This document shows, in pieces, positions 1 to 10,072 of a stretch of 45,241 nucleotides of DNA. A program made the position numbers and the translations under genes. The notes beneath the pieces were generated by a model that worked only from the letters and a program-made list of their open reading frames with translations, had not been told where the DNA came from and did no database searches. The stretch's first letter is position 1, and each line of letters starts with the position of its first letter. Origin of the DNA: Flavobacterium chryseum (GTDB lineage Bacteria > Bacteroidota > Bacteroidia > Flavobacteriales > Flavobacteriaceae). The stretch covers positions 1 through 45,241 of the forward strand of contig NZ_SNWW01000016.1 in the NCBI RefSeq assembly GCF_004362015.1, in the 5' to 3' direction.

Positions 1-861
1 GATTACTGGATTATAAAAATAAATGATACCGGAGAAATTCAATGGCAAAATACATATGGAGCAGAAGGTGATGACCAGCCTTATTTGATTCACCAAACCA
101 TCGATGGAGGCTATATTGTGGGAGGAAACTCCAACAGTAAAAATGCCCTAACGACACAAGGAGGAATTGTAGGGAATGGAACAGATTTTTGGGTTTTAAA
201 ATTAGATGAAGAAGGAGGCGTAATTTGGAGCAAAACCTATGATTTTGGAAAAATAGATATTTTAACTTCTTTGGTAGAAAATAAGGATAATACTTATTTA
301 CTGGGAGGCCATGCCAAGACAGAATCAGGCAGATCTCTTGTCAATAAAGTAGCCAAAGCTGCCGGAGCAAGCAAGGAAAAGGACGGAATCGATGATTACA
401 TTGCCTTAAAAATTGATGATAAAGGCGAAGAAATCTGGAAGAAAACAATAGGAAGCGCCGGAGAAGATATCCTTAGAAAAGTAATCGAAACCAGGGATGG
501 CGGCTATTTAATGGCGGGTACTTCCAACTCCAATTCGTCAAAGGATAAAAACTCTACTATAGGCAGCAATGATTTTTGGGTTGTAAAACTAAAAGACAAA
601 ACCAAAGTCGAAAAAGTGAAAGCTGGTATAGAAGCAATCCCTAATCCTGCCAGTACTTATACCAACGTCATTATAGGTCATGATTTTAAATCCGGCACTG
701 CTACTGTGGTAGATATTTCGGGAAGAATTTTGCAGGAATTCAGTATTATCAGCAGAACGGTACCTGTAGATCTGAGCAGATACTCAGAAGGAATCTACAT
801 CATAAATATCAAAACCGATGTTAAAACGGAATCTGTTAAAGTTATCAAATCAGTTAATTAA
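1..861 (+). CDS. T9SS-sorted secreted repeat protein, 3' part (5' end outside window)
   Basis: The reading frame is open from base 1 (DYWIIKINDTGEIQWQNT...), so this is the C-terminal 286 residues of a longer gene and the internal ATG/TTG codons are not the true start. The visible part has repeats of the form W-x-K-x(2)-G-(S/A)-x-GED followed by DGGY-(L/I)-(V/M)-GG/AG, as in Bacteroidota beta-propeller-like secreted proteins. The last ~75 residues, starting near the IPNPA motif, match a type A T9SS C-terminal sorting domain (IPNPA...VDISGRIL...LSRYSEGIYIINI...VKVIK). The domain directs export across the outer membrane and cell-surface attachment or release. The gene ends 8 bp before the next one, so it probably leads the RHS operon. 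The gene starting at 44949 encodes a protein of the same type. Its specific function is unknown. Confidence 0.85.
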   Translation, partial: DYWIIKINDTGEIQWQNTYGAEGDDQPYLIHQTIDGGYIVGGNSNSKNALTTQGGIVGNGTDFWVLKLDEEGGVIWSKTYDFGKIDILTSLVENKDNTYLLGGHAKTESGRSLVNKVAKAAGASKEKDGIDDYIALKIDDKGEEIWKKTIGSAGEDILRKVIETRDGGYLMAGTSNSNSSKDKNSTIGSNDFWVVKLKDKTKVEKVKAGIEAIPNPASTYTNVIIGHDFKSGTATVVDISGRILQEFSIISRTVPVDLSRYSEGIYIINIKTDVKTESVKVIKSVN

Positions 862-869
862 AAAATCAA

Positions 870-3800
870 ATGAATAAATTATATACAAACAACTTGATTA
901 GCTACCTACTGTTGCTGTTATGCATATTTGCAACTTTACAGGCTGTTGCACAACATGATGACGGTCCCGTAAAACCAAGTACAACACCAAACATAGTTCC
1001 ACCACCACCTAATAGTGCCAGCTTGGGATTGTATGGTCAGGTTCCTTTAAATCAGTTTACAGGAAATGGATCTGTAAATATTCCTTTACATAGCATTAAA
1101 TCAGGCAATATAGAACTTCCTATTAGTTTGTCGTATTCATCAGATGGAATAAAAGTCGATCAATATGAGTCGAATGTGGGAATGGGTTGGGCATTAAATG
1201 CCGGAGGTGTTATAACCAGGCAAGTTTATGATTATCAGGATAGTTATAATGGAAGATTACAGAAGCCAAATGTACCAATTAATTCGCCTGAAATGTATAA
1301 TTTCTTCGAACAGGTAACATCAGCTCCTGAAGTTGATACACAACCCGATATATATAATTATAATTTCGGAGGTCTTTCTGGCAAATTTTATTTAGATGAT
1401 GATAACGTGCCGGTTGAAATTGAACCTAGTGGACTTAAATTTGAGGTTACCAGTAATTTTCTCGAGTTGGGTACTGGAATTTCAGGGCCTAACAGACAAC
1501 CTGAAATTATCATCACCGATACAAAAGGAGTTAAATATTTTTTTGGAGGGGGTGGGGGGCTTGAAACAAGTCTGATAAGAGATCTTAACCTGCAAGGTAC
1601 AAGATCAGAGGCGATAAAAACCTCTTGGTATTTGACTAAAATTTTAGATACAATGACAAATAATTTAATTACATTAAATTATGAAGCTAATTATGTAGAA
1701 TATCTTTCAGGGCTTGATCAAACATTAGAATATAAAGAATCTACTTCATATCCACAAATATCTTTAACAACTGCTAAATATCATTCTTCTTCAAGTGAAT
1801 CAATTTTGAAGGAAATTATATCTAATGATTGTAGAGTAACATTTTCATATTCAAAAAGATTTACAGACAACGATTTTGATTTTGTAAAAATGGATGAAAT
1901 TAATATTTACGATAATCAAAATACCCTGATCAATAAAATTGGATTAAATTATGTGGAATATAGCGGTAATTCATTTTCAAACTATGCTTATCTTCCAGAA
2001 AACATAAGAAATTCTCCTGATTATCTTAAAAAACGTTTTTATCTTAGTCAAATTAATGAGCATAGTAATTCCTCTAATTCAAAAGTTCATCAATTTGAAT
2101 ATTATTCTCCTGAAAACTTACCGGCCCGTTTTAGTTTTGCAAAAGATAACTATGGCGTTTTTAATGGTAAAGATAACACTACCCTGATTTCTAATGAAGT
2201 TGCTGTTCCTACTTATGTATTACACCCTGTTTATAACTCATTCTACACAGAATTGGCCAATAGAAAACCCGATCATAATTTTGGACATTTAGGGTTGTTA
2301 AAAAAAATAACGTATCCTACTAAAGGTACTACGACATTCGTATATGAGCCAAACGTTGGGCAAAAAGTTACAGTTCCTGTATATCCTCCAGGTAAGAATA
2401 TGAATCTTACGCTTTTTACCGCTATTAATGAACGCTCACTTTCGATTAGTAAACCATTATTTTCATCCGATAATCAAATAATTAAATTAAACACACTAGC
2501 ATCAATTAATAGCGCGTGTGCAGAGCCCGATCCACATGATCCACAAGCTACAATTTATATAAGTGATGTCGAAACAAATACAAAAGTTGAATTTACGAAT
2601 CATGCTGATATTGGTTACCCAACTGGTTTAGGTGCTTTTTATGCATTCAATCCTGACTCAAACCTTTCTGACTCTGTCACTTTTACATTGGAAGCTAACA
2701 AAAATTATATTGTTACATTAGAGGTAACGACACCTTGTGTGATGGCAAATATTGGTTTTAATTATTATTCGGATCCTATTACCTATCATGATATAGAACC
2801 AGAGATCGGGGGACTTAGAGTATCTAAAACAATAAACGATAATTTATTAAGTGGAAAAATTGGAACAGAAAAATACTTATATTATGGAGGGACTTATATC
2901 TCGCGAGCACCAATTGCTTATGTACGAAAAACAGAACGATTTAATACTTGTGAGAGCAGTACAAGTACAATTCGTTTCTCTGTTTCAAGTTCTTGCTTAG
3001 CGAGAATTTATTCTATGCAAAATGTTCAATTTGGCTATAATGTAGTCAATAAAAGTTATGGGGAAAATTTTGAAAATGGTGGTGAAGAATTTGTGTATGA
3101 CATTACGCAGGATGCCCTGCCTTATATAGTGCAGGGAGAAGAAGACAAAACGACACCATTTACCAATGGTTTTGGAGCTGGCCGATTATTAAATCATAAA
3201 GCTTTTAAACTGGACTCTTTTGGTCACCATATAACATTACAGGAAACCATAAACGAATACAAGCATGACGCCAGTAAGGATAAATTTGTAACAGGTCGCT
3301 TAGCATATAGAAGTTTTGAACTTTACCATTGGCCAGCTGGTACGGATCATACTCTTGATTGTTTTCCATGGAACTCTCCTACGTTGTTTTCTCTAAATGA
3401 ATATTTGGTTCGTTCCCAATGGAGTTATCTTAAAAAGAGCACCCAAAAGGATTATGATATAAATGGAGAGAATCCGATAATAAAAGAAACGACTTATGAG
3501 TATAATAATCCTTTACATTGCCAACCCACGTCAATAGTGTCAAAAAACTCTAAAGGTGAGACACTGAAAACAAAATATAGTTATCCTCACGAATCATTAG
3601 CTACACTACAAGCAACAGAAATGCAAAAGTTAATTGACCAAAACAGAATTGGGATTCCTGTTAAAACACAGACTTTTGTTAATGATGTAAAAACATCAGA
3701 ATCAATTACAAAGTATGAACAGAGTACTGCCACAAACAACTTATTATTACCAAAATCTGTTTATGCTAATAAATTGAGTAATGATATTGATATTAGTTTA

Positions 3801-4172
3801 GACACAGACAGGAAAATTATTTTTAACAAGTACGATGATATGGGGAATGTACTCCAATATACACCAGAAGGAGGATTACCGGTTGCCATTATTTGGGGCT
3901 ACAATAAAACCAAGCCAATCGCCAAAGTAGAAAATGCAACATACGATCAGGCTATAGGGGCATATAATGCTAACGAAAATACTTTTCGAAACAACTTACC
4001 TGGTGCCATGATTACAAGCTATACTTACAAACCATTAGTAGGTATAAGTACCGTTACAGACCCAAAAGGATATACAACCACTTATACGTACGATGACTTA
4101 AACAGATTACAATTTATAAAGGACAAAGACGGTAAAATTTTATCTGAAAATGAATATCATTATAAAAACTAA
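870..4172 (+). CDS. Secreted RHS/YD-repeat protein, first component of a two-gene RHS set
   Basis: This 1100-residue protein has a hydrophobic signal peptide (residues ~1-27, ending near AVAQ). It then carries the N-terminal module typical of Bacteroidota RHS partner proteins (LYGQVPLNQFTGNGSVNIPL, and later VGMGWALNAGGVITR). This module resembles the N-terminal part of insecticidal toxin TcB/SpvB-like shells. Towards the C-terminus it has YD-type repeats (KYDDMGNVLQYTPEGG, YTYDDLNRLQFIKDKDGK) and stops without an RHS core or toxin tip. The next gene starts 8 bp downstream and has the core and tip, so the two products may form one shell. The split-shell idea is inference; assignment to the RHS family is confident. 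Confidence 0.85.
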   Translation: MNKLYTNNLISYLLLLLCIFATLQAVAQHDDGPVKPSTTPNIVPPPPNSASLGLYGQVPLNQFTGNGSVNIPLHSIKSGNIELPISLSYSSDGIKVDQYESNVGMGWALNAGGVITRQVYDYQDSYNGRLQKPNVPINSPEMYNFFEQVTSAPEVDTQPDIYNYNFGGLSGKFYLDDDNVPVEIEPSGLKFEVTSNFLELGTGISGPNRQPEIIITDTKGVKYFFGGGGGLETSLIRDLNLQGTRSEAIKTSWYLTKILDTMTNNLITLNYEANYVEYLSGLDQTLEYKESTSYPQISLTTAKYHSSSSESILKEIISNDCRVTFSYSKRFTDNDFDFVKMDEINIYDNQNTLINKIGLNYVEYSGNSFSNYAYLPENIRNSPDYLKKRFYLSQINEHSNSSNSKVHQFEYYSPENLPARFSFAKDNYGVFNGKDNTTLISNEVAVPTYVLHPVYNSFYTELANRKPDHNFGHLGLLKKITYPTKGTTTFVYEPNVGQKVTVPVYPPGKNMNLTLFTAINERSLSISKPLFSSDNQIIKLNTLASINSACAEPDPHDPQATIYISDVETNTKVEFTNHADIGYPTGLGAFYAFNPDSNLSDSVTFTLEANKNYIVTLEVTTPCVMANIGFNYYSDPITYHDIEPEIGGLRVSKTINDNLLSGKIGTEKYLYYGGTYISRAPIAYVRKTERFNTCESSTSTIRFSVSSSCLARIYSMQNVQFGYNVVNKSYGENFENGGEEFVYDITQDALPYIVQGEEDKTTPFTNGFGAGRLLNHKAFKLDSFGHHITLQETINEYKHDASKDKFVTGRLAYRSFELYHWPAGTDHTLDCFPWNSPTLFSLNEYLVRSQWSYLKKSTQKDYDINGENPIIKETTYEYNNPLHCQPTSIVSKNSKGETLKTKYSYPHESLATLQATEMQKLIDQNRIGIPVKTQTFVNDVKTSESITKYEQSTATNNLLLPKSVYANKLSNDIDISLDTDRKIIFNKYDDMGNVLQYTPEGGLPVAIIWGYNKTKPIAKVENATYDQAIGAYNANENTFRNNLPGAMITSYTYKPLVGISTVTDPKGYTTTYTYDDLNRLQFIKDKDGKILSENEYHYKN

Positions 4173-4180
4173 ATAAGAAA

Positions 4181-7100
4181 ATGATAAAAAAAAATATACT
4201 TAGTTTCATTTTAGTAATGATGCTAACTTTTGGGTATGCGCAAGTAAATAATAAAGCTCCAATAACTACTATGGATGATCCTCCTGAGGAAGGTGGCTGT
4301 ACTTATTGTTACCAATGGAACAGAGACTGGGATCACGATGATTTTGGTGACCCCGGTGCAGTTATATATGCAGACACGCAACCTAGCGGGTATGTTGCGG
4401 ACCAGTCTGATTGTAATGACGCGGATGCTTCTCTTAATCCCAATACAATATGGTATCGCGATGCCGATGCCGATGGTTATGGAGTGAGTACGCCAAGACT
4501 TGTGCAATGTCTGCAGCCACCAGGATATGTTCGTAATACCTTAGATTATAATGACTCAACGGCTAATATTACTAATATTGCTCCTTCAACTTTTTACAGA
4601 GATGTAGATGGTGATAATTTTGGAAATCCTGCAGCTACGATTTATTACAGTGTAAAACCGGCAGGATATGTTACAAATAACACCGATTGTAATGATAATG
4701 ATGTGTCATTAAACCCAAATACAGTTTGGTATCGTGATGCTGATGCCGACGGATATGGCGCATCCAGTCCAATACTAATACAATGTAACCAGCCTGCAGG
4801 TTATGTTCGAAATGCAGCAGATTATAATGACAGTACTGCTAATATTACTAATATAGCCCCACAATATTTTTATCAGGATACTGATGGCGATACTTTTGGA
4901 AATCCTATCATAAGTGTATATTATAGTACAAAACCAACAGGTTATGTCACTAACAATGCCGATTGTAATGATTCGGATGTAACTATTAATCCAAATACAG
5001 TTTGGTACCGCGATGCCGATGCCGATGGATATGGTACAAGTGCCACCACTACAAATATATGTACACAACCAAACGGCTATGTCAGAAATGCACTAGACTA
5101 TAACGACACAACAGCGAATATTAGCAATATCGCACCACAATATTTTTATCAGGATAATGACGGAGATAGTTATGGTAACCCTAATATTAGTGTTTATTAT
5201 AGTGTAATCCCAACAGGTTATGTATCGAATGCTAGTGACTGCAATGACACCAATGCAACAATTAATCCCAATACAATCTGGTATCGTGATGCCGATGCCG
5301 ATGGATACGGAAATGTTGATATCACTACAATAAGCTGTAATCAACCTGCTGGCTATGTTCGAAATGCAGCAGACTACAATGATGCTACTGCCAATATTAA
5401 CAATATTACCCCACAGACTTTTTATCAGGATGTTGATGGAGACGGATTTGGTAATCCTAATATTAGTGTTTATTATAGCATACAGCCAAGTGGGTATGTC
5501 ACTAATAATACAGATTGCGATGATTATAGTGCTGTTGTAAATCCAACTGTGGTATGGTATTTTGATGGCGACGGTGATGGTTTTGGTGCAAGTTCCGTTA
5601 CGATGCAAAGCTGCACCCAGCCGTATCGATTTGTTTCAAATGCAAGTGATTACCACGATGGGACAGTAAATATTACCAATATAGCACCACAGTATTTTTA
5701 TTATGATTATGATCATGATGGTTTTGGCGATCCAAATGTCAGCGTTTATTATAGTTTGAGACCGGTAAATTATGTAGCCAATAACACAGATTGTAACGAT
5801 TCCACTGCTGCGGTAAACCCAAATGCCATATGGTATTTTGATGGCGATGGTGATGGTTTTGGAGCAAGTTCCGTTACGATGCAAAGCTGTACCCAGCCGT
5901 ACCGATATGTTTCAAATGCAAGTGATTACCACGATGGGACAGTAAATATCACTAATATAGCACCACAGTATTTTTATTATGATTTTGACAATGATGGTTT
6001 TGGTAATCCTGGTGTAAGTGTATATTACAGTATTCGTCCAACTGATTATGTAACCAATAACACCGATTGTAATGATGGAGATAGTACACTTCATCCAAAT
6101 ACAAAATGGTATGCAGATACTGAACTAGATGGTCTTGGAGATCCTGCAAATTATGTACAGCAATGTACAGTTCCAAGCGGAAGTTATGTAAGGAATAGTG
6201 ACGACAATTGTCCGGTATTACAAGGAACAAATTCTGACTGTTCCAATATTACAAACCCATCTTCAGACCATAATTATATTATTACTAAAACATATAAGAA
6301 GCCAACAGCTGTCTCAATAGATGCTGCATCTGCAGATCAGGTTCAGACTAATATCACCTACTTTGATGGTTTAGGAAGACCCGTCCAGCAAATTGCCAAT
6401 AAGCAATCTTCATCAGGAAAAGATATTGTAACACACATTGGTTATGATGAATTTGGAAGACAACTCAGAGAATATCTACCTTACGAGTCTTCTTCGACTA
6501 ATATGGGGTTTGATGGAAATGCTGAAAGTGGTACGATAACTTTTTATTCGACAGAAAAATATGAGAATACCGCCAACCCATTTTCAGAAAAACAACTTGA
6601 ATCATCACCCTTAAACAGAGTTATAAAACAAGCAGCTCCGGGAACTTCATGGGTTATGGGCAGCGGCCATGAAATTAAACTCGATTACCAGACCAATACT
6701 GCTGATGAAGTAAAACTATATAAAGCAACAGCTACTTGGGATGACGGTTCAGGATTGTTTGAACCTGCTTTTTCAGAGGCAGAAAATTATGCAGAAAATC
6801 AATTATACAAGAATGTAACTTTTGATGAAAATACTACTGCAAATCCAAGCGAATCATCGGGATCTACGGTAGAATTTAAAAATAAAGAAGGTCAGGTTCT
6901 TTTAAAAAGAACCTATGAATCCGGAAGTAAACTCGATACGTATTATGTATATGATGCTTACGGAAACCTAACCTATGTAATTCCGCCAAAAGCAGACGGA
7001 GCCATTAATGATGAAGTTTTAAACGGATTGTGTTACCAATATAAATACGATTATCGCAATCGTTTGGCAGAGAAAAAATTACCGGGCAAACAATGGGAAT

Positions 7101-9667
7101 TCATCGTTTATGATAAACTCGACAGACCTGTGGCAACAGGTCCTGCGTTATCGCCTTTTAAAGATGACAGTAATGTTGGCTGGCTCATAACCAAATACGA
7201 TGCGTTTGGCCGACCAATTTATACAGGTTGGAACAGTCAGACAGCGGATTCAGCTACCAGAAAGTCTTTACAGGATGCTCAAAATCTGGCAGTTACTTTA
7301 TTTGAGACCACAACCCCATTAAATATTGATGGCATTGCTACTAATTATAATAATAGTATAGTGCCTACTAGTTTTAAACTATTAACCGTTAATTACTATG
7401 ACGATTATACTTTTCCCGAAGCTCAGAGTGTGCCTTCGGCGATAATGGGACAAGGAGTTTTAACAAATATAAAAGGATTACCAACCGGAAGCTGGACAAG
7501 GGCACTTACAACTACATCTTCTATTGCAGGGGAAACAGCCACGACGTTTTATGATAGTCAAGCAAGACCTATAAGTACTTATATAAAGAATCATTTAACT
7601 GGCAATAGTCATACTGATAGTAAGCTTGATTTTAGCGGAAAAACACTAAATACATTAACAGAACACCAGCGTGTAAATGGAGGACCAAAAATTACTGTAG
7701 AAGAAGAATTTACGTATTCGCCTCAGGATCGCTTGCTTACTCATACACACCAAATCAATGGTGGCGTTGTACAGCTTTTGGCAGACAATACCTATGATGC
7801 ACTCGGACAGTTGACCAGCAAAAATGTAGGCAACAGCACCGGAAGCCCTTTGCAAAAAGTAGATTTTAATTATAACATCAGAGGCTGGCTTACCGGGATT
7901 AACAAAACCGATGAGCTGCAGCAAAATACAGATCCTGTTGATTTGTTTGCCTTTAAAATTAATTATGATAAGACACAAACTGAAATTCCAAATGTAATAG
8001 AATTATATAACGGAAACATATCCGAAACCTTCTGGAAAACAGGTTCTGATAATCTGGAGCGTTCTTACGGTTATCAGTATGATAAGCTAAACAGACTAAC
8101 AAGCGCCATTTATCAAAAATCGAAATTAACGACAGATTCTTACAACGAGAATTTATCCTATGATAAAAACGGAAATATACTGTATTTGAACCGAAACGGA
8201 GATATGGATCCTCAAATAGGAACCAATGTAATCGATAATTTAGCATATATGTATCCCGGCAATTCCAACCAACTTTCAAAAGTGGTGGATAGTGCCAATA
8301 ACACCAGCGGTTTTAACGATGCCAATACAACAGGTGATGATTACACCTATGATGTTAACGGAAACATGATCACTGATAAAAATAAAAATATCACCGAAAT
8401 CCTTTATAATCAGCTGAATTTACCCAAGAAAATAACTTTTGGCACGGGAAATACAATTGAGTATATTTACAACGCAGCAGGACAAAAACTAGAGAAAATT
8501 GTAAAGGAGGGAACTACCACAACCAATACCAATTATTTGGGAGGATTTCAGTATAAAGACAATGTTTTAGAGTTTTTCCCAACAGCAGAAGGGTATGTAA
8601 AAAATACCGAAGGTGTGCTATCGTATGTGTTTCAGTACAAAGATCATTTAGGAAATGTTCGACTGAGCTTTGCTAAAAACCCAACAACTCAAGTTCTTGA
8701 AATTATCGAAGAAAATAATTATTACCCTTTTGGATTAAAACACAAAGGATATAATGATTATGTGGCGACTAATAATAAGTATAAGTACCAAGGACAAGAG
8801 CGTCAGGATGAGCTGGGACTGAATTGGGACAGTTTTAAATACAGAAACTATGACCCAGCCATAGGTAGATTCATGAGTCTTGACCCGTTAAGTGAGGATT
8901 ACAGTTATCAATCTCCATATGCATTCTGTGAAAATACTCCAATTGCTTTTAGAGAATTGGAAGGATTGGAAAAAGTACTAGCAATATTTTATCATGGAGG
9001 ACCAACGGGTGGTGGCAAACCTACCACGGTTGGACAAGCAGGATATACAGGACAGTATTTCAAGAACACAGAATCTACAGCAACAGCAAATGGAAAAGAG
9101 TTTGCGGGTAGAATTATTGCCCCTGGTGCTACTTCTGCTTCGGGAGTTCAAGAAGGATTAGATTTTTTTAATGCTAATTACGAACAAGGAGACCAAGTAA
9201 TTTTGTACGGCTATAGTTATGGTGTAGATGTTGCAGTTGATTTGGCAGAAACACTAAATGCGGCAAGTGTACCTATTGACTTACTGGTAACGGTAGACGG
9301 TTCTGATGGACCATTGCAAAATGTAACTGTTAATACTACAATTCCAGAAAACGTGAAAACGAATTTAAATGTATATCAAACTAGTAATTCAGGAGCTTCT
9401 AGTGCTTCAAGAGTAACAGGTTCTACAACTGGAGCAACAAGTAATAGTACTAGCGGTAGTAATGGTAGTGGTAGTAGTAATAAAAGTAAGAGTGGAAGTT
9501 CTAACTCGCCAGGTTCAAGTGGTGGTCCAAACAAAGCCTCTAATACTAAAAAAACAAATGTCGTTAATAAGGATGTTTCTGGAGCAGGTGTAAACCATGG
9601 AAATGTTCAACAAAAAGCAAGCAATATTATTAATCCAGTTATCAATTCAACAGTTAAAAAAAGATAA
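4181..9667 (+). CDS. RHS-core polymorphic toxin with MopE-like repeats and lipase-like C-terminal tip
   Basis: The protein has 1828 residues. Residues 1-20 are a Sec signal peptide (ends FGYAQ). Residues ~45-690 hold seven 92-residue repeats, each with two Asp-rich calcium-binding-like motifs (WYRDADADGYG and FYQDxDGDxFGNP) plus a DCNDxD segment, resembling MopE-type putative metal-binding motifs. Residues ~700-1480 are RHS/YD repeats (TYFDGLGRPVQQIANKQS, YVYDAYGNLTYVIPPKADG). The RHS core lies at ~1485-1590 (YKDHLGNVRLSF, NNYYPFGLKHKGYN, YKYQGQERQDELGL, YRNYDPAIGRFMSLDPL). After the core the tip (residues ~1595-1828) has FYHGGP, a GYSYG nucleophile elbow (Ser ~1679), VTVDGSDG and a late GVNHGNV, which fits a Ser-Asp-His alpha/beta-hydrolase such as a lipase. 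A low-complexity Ser/Gly/Thr linker (about 1750-1780) lies before the candidate His. Lipase activity is inferred from motifs. Confidence 0.85.
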   Translation: MIKKNILSFILVMMLTFGYAQVNNKAPITTMDDPPEEGGCTYCYQWNRDWDHDDFGDPGAVIYADTQPSGYVADQSDCNDADASLNPNTIWYRDADADGYGVSTPRLVQCLQPPGYVRNTLDYNDSTANITNIAPSTFYRDVDGDNFGNPAATIYYSVKPAGYVTNNTDCNDNDVSLNPNTVWYRDADADGYGASSPILIQCNQPAGYVRNAADYNDSTANITNIAPQYFYQDTDGDTFGNPIISVYYSTKPTGYVTNNADCNDSDVTINPNTVWYRDADADGYGTSATTTNICTQPNGYVRNALDYNDTTANISNIAPQYFYQDNDGDSYGNPNISVYYSVIPTGYVSNASDCNDTNATINPNTIWYRDADADGYGNVDITTISCNQPAGYVRNAADYNDATANINNITPQTFYQDVDGDGFGNPNISVYYSIQPSGYVTNNTDCDDYSAVVNPTVVWYFDGDGDGFGASSVTMQSCTQPYRFVSNASDYHDGTVNITNIAPQYFYYDYDHDGFGDPNVSVYYSLRPVNYVANNTDCNDSTAAVNPNAIWYFDGDGDGFGASSVTMQSCTQPYRYVSNASDYHDGTVNITNIAPQYFYYDFDNDGFGNPGVSVYYSIRPTDYVTNNTDCNDGDSTLHPNTKWYADTELDGLGDPANYVQQCTVPSGSYVRNSDDNCPVLQGTNSDCSNITNPSSDHNYIITKTYKKPTAVSIDAASADQVQTNITYFDGLGRPVQQIANKQSSSGKDIVTHIGYDEFGRQLREYLPYESSSTNMGFDGNAESGTITFYSTEKYENTANPFSEKQLESSPLNRVIKQAAPGTSWVMGSGHEIKLDYQTNTADEVKLYKATATWDDGSGLFEPAFSEAENYAENQLYKNVTFDENTTANPSESSGSTVEFKNKEGQVLLKRTYESGSKLDTYYVYDAYGNLTYVIPPKADGAINDEVLNGLCYQYKYDYRNRLAEKKLPGKQWEFIVYDKLDRPVATGPALSPFKDDSNVGWLITKYDAFGRPIYTGWNSQTADSATRKSLQDAQNLAVTLFETTTPLNIDGIATNYNNSIVPTSFKLLTVNYYDDYTFPEAQSVPSAIMGQGVLTNIKGLPTGSWTRALTTTSSIAGETATTFYDSQARPISTYIKNHLTGNSHTDSKLDFSGKTLNTLTEHQRVNGGPKITVEEEFTYSPQDRLLTHTHQINGGVVQLLADNTYDALGQLTSKNVGNSTGSPLQKVDFNYNIRGWLTGINKTDELQQNTDPVDLFAFKINYDKTQTEIPNVIELYNGNISETFWKTGSDNLERSYGYQYDKLNRLTSAIYQKSKLTTDSYNENLSYDKNGNILYLNRNGDMDPQIGTNVIDNLAYMYPGNSNQLSKVVDSANNTSGFNDANTTGDDYTYDVNGNMITDKNKNITEILYNQLNLPKKITFGTGNTIEYIYNAAGQKLEKIVKEGTTTTNTNYLGGFQYKDNVLEFFPTAEGYVKNTEGVLSYVFQYKDHLGNVRLSFAKNPTTQVLEIIEENNYYPFGLKHKGYNDYVATNNKYKYQGQERQDELGLNWDSFKYRNYDPAIGRFMSLDPLSEDYSYQSPYAFCENTPIAFRELEGLEKVLAIFYHGGPTGGGKPTTVGQAGYTGQYFKNTESTATANGKEFAGRIIAPGATSASGVQEGLDFFNANYEQGDQVILYGYSYGVDVAVDLAETLNAASVPIDLLVTVDGSDGPLQNVTVNTTIPENVKTNLNVYQTSNSGASSASRVTGSTTGATSNSTSGSNGSGSSNKSKSGSSNSPGSSGGPNKASNTKKTNVVNKDVSGAGVNHGNVQQKASNIINPVINSTVKKR
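4313..6240 (+). repeat. Seven in-frame 276-bp repeats encoding MopE-like metal-binding motifs
   Basis: The codons for WYRDADADG or its equivalents recur at about 4451, 4727, 5003, 5279, 5555, 5831 and 6107, an exact 276-bp (92-aa) period. Units five and six are almost identical at the DNA level: the stretch from about 5590 to 5700 recurs at about 5866 to 5976 with only scattered substitutions. The last unit is shorter and more diverged. The motifs are rich in Asp and Asn and are probably calcium-stabilised; the array may form a stalk that lifts the RHS shell off the surface. Confidence 0.85.
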
Positions 9668-9668
9668 G

Positions 9669-10022
9669 ATGAAATACTTAGGAATATTTATTAGCATTTT
9701 TTTATTTACATCTTGTTACAATGATGTGAAAAATGTTCAAATTCAAGGAACAATTGTAGATAGTATAACTAAAAAGCCAATTGAAAATGTTGAAGTTTCA
9801 ATTGTTTGCTGGAGCTATGGTGAAACTCCTGATGGTAGTTATACTAGTCAAGATTCCATAAAAACAAGTACAGATAAAAAAGGTATCTATAAAACTAATT
9901 TTCAAAAAGGAGCTTTCATTGAAGTTAAATCAAACAAAAATGGCTATAAAACTAGTTTTAAAGCAGAAGATGTAACTGAAAATAAAGTTGTCATCAATTT
10001 AAATCTAATACCAAATAATTAA
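9669..10022 (+). CDS. Small lipoprotein with transthyretin/carboxypeptidase-regulatory-like fold; candidate immunity protein
   Basis: The protein has 117 residues. The start is the ATG one base after the RHS stop codon; it gives a clean lipoprotein signal (MKYLGIFISIFLFTSC, lipid-modified Cys at residue 16), whereas upstream in-frame starts would bury it. The mature part has IQGTIVDSITKKPIENVEVS and ends in beta-strand segments (VINLNLIPNN), typical of carboxypeptidase-regulatory-like beta-sandwich domains. Its position directly behind a toxin tip is where polymorphic toxin systems keep their immunity gene. An envelope-anchored lipoprotein would suit an antidote to a lipase acting at the membrane. 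The immunity role is inference from position only. Confidence 0.75.
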   Translation: MKYLGIFISIFLFTSCYNDVKNVQIQGTIVDSITKKPIENVEVSIVCWSYGETPDGSYTSQDSIKTSTDKKGIYKTNFQKGAFIEVKSNKNGYKTSFKAEDVTENKVVINLNLIPNN

Positions 10023-10042
10023 ATTTGAAATCTAGTATTAAC

Positions 10043-10072
10043 AAAGCCATTCCTAACGGAGTGGCTTTTGAT
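10043..10072 (+). terminator. Rho-independent terminator after the RHS operon
   Basis: AAAGCCATTCC and GGAGTGGCTTT form an 11-bp stem with one G-T wobble around a 4-base loop, followed by a T-rich run. It lies 20 bp after the lipoprotein stop codon. Confidence 0.75.

Noticed and set aside
4775..6230. Minus-strand frames rich in Ile/Thr/Val across the RHS metal-binding repeats.
   Set aside because: They reflect the 276-bp period of the plus-strand gene and have no credible starts or families.
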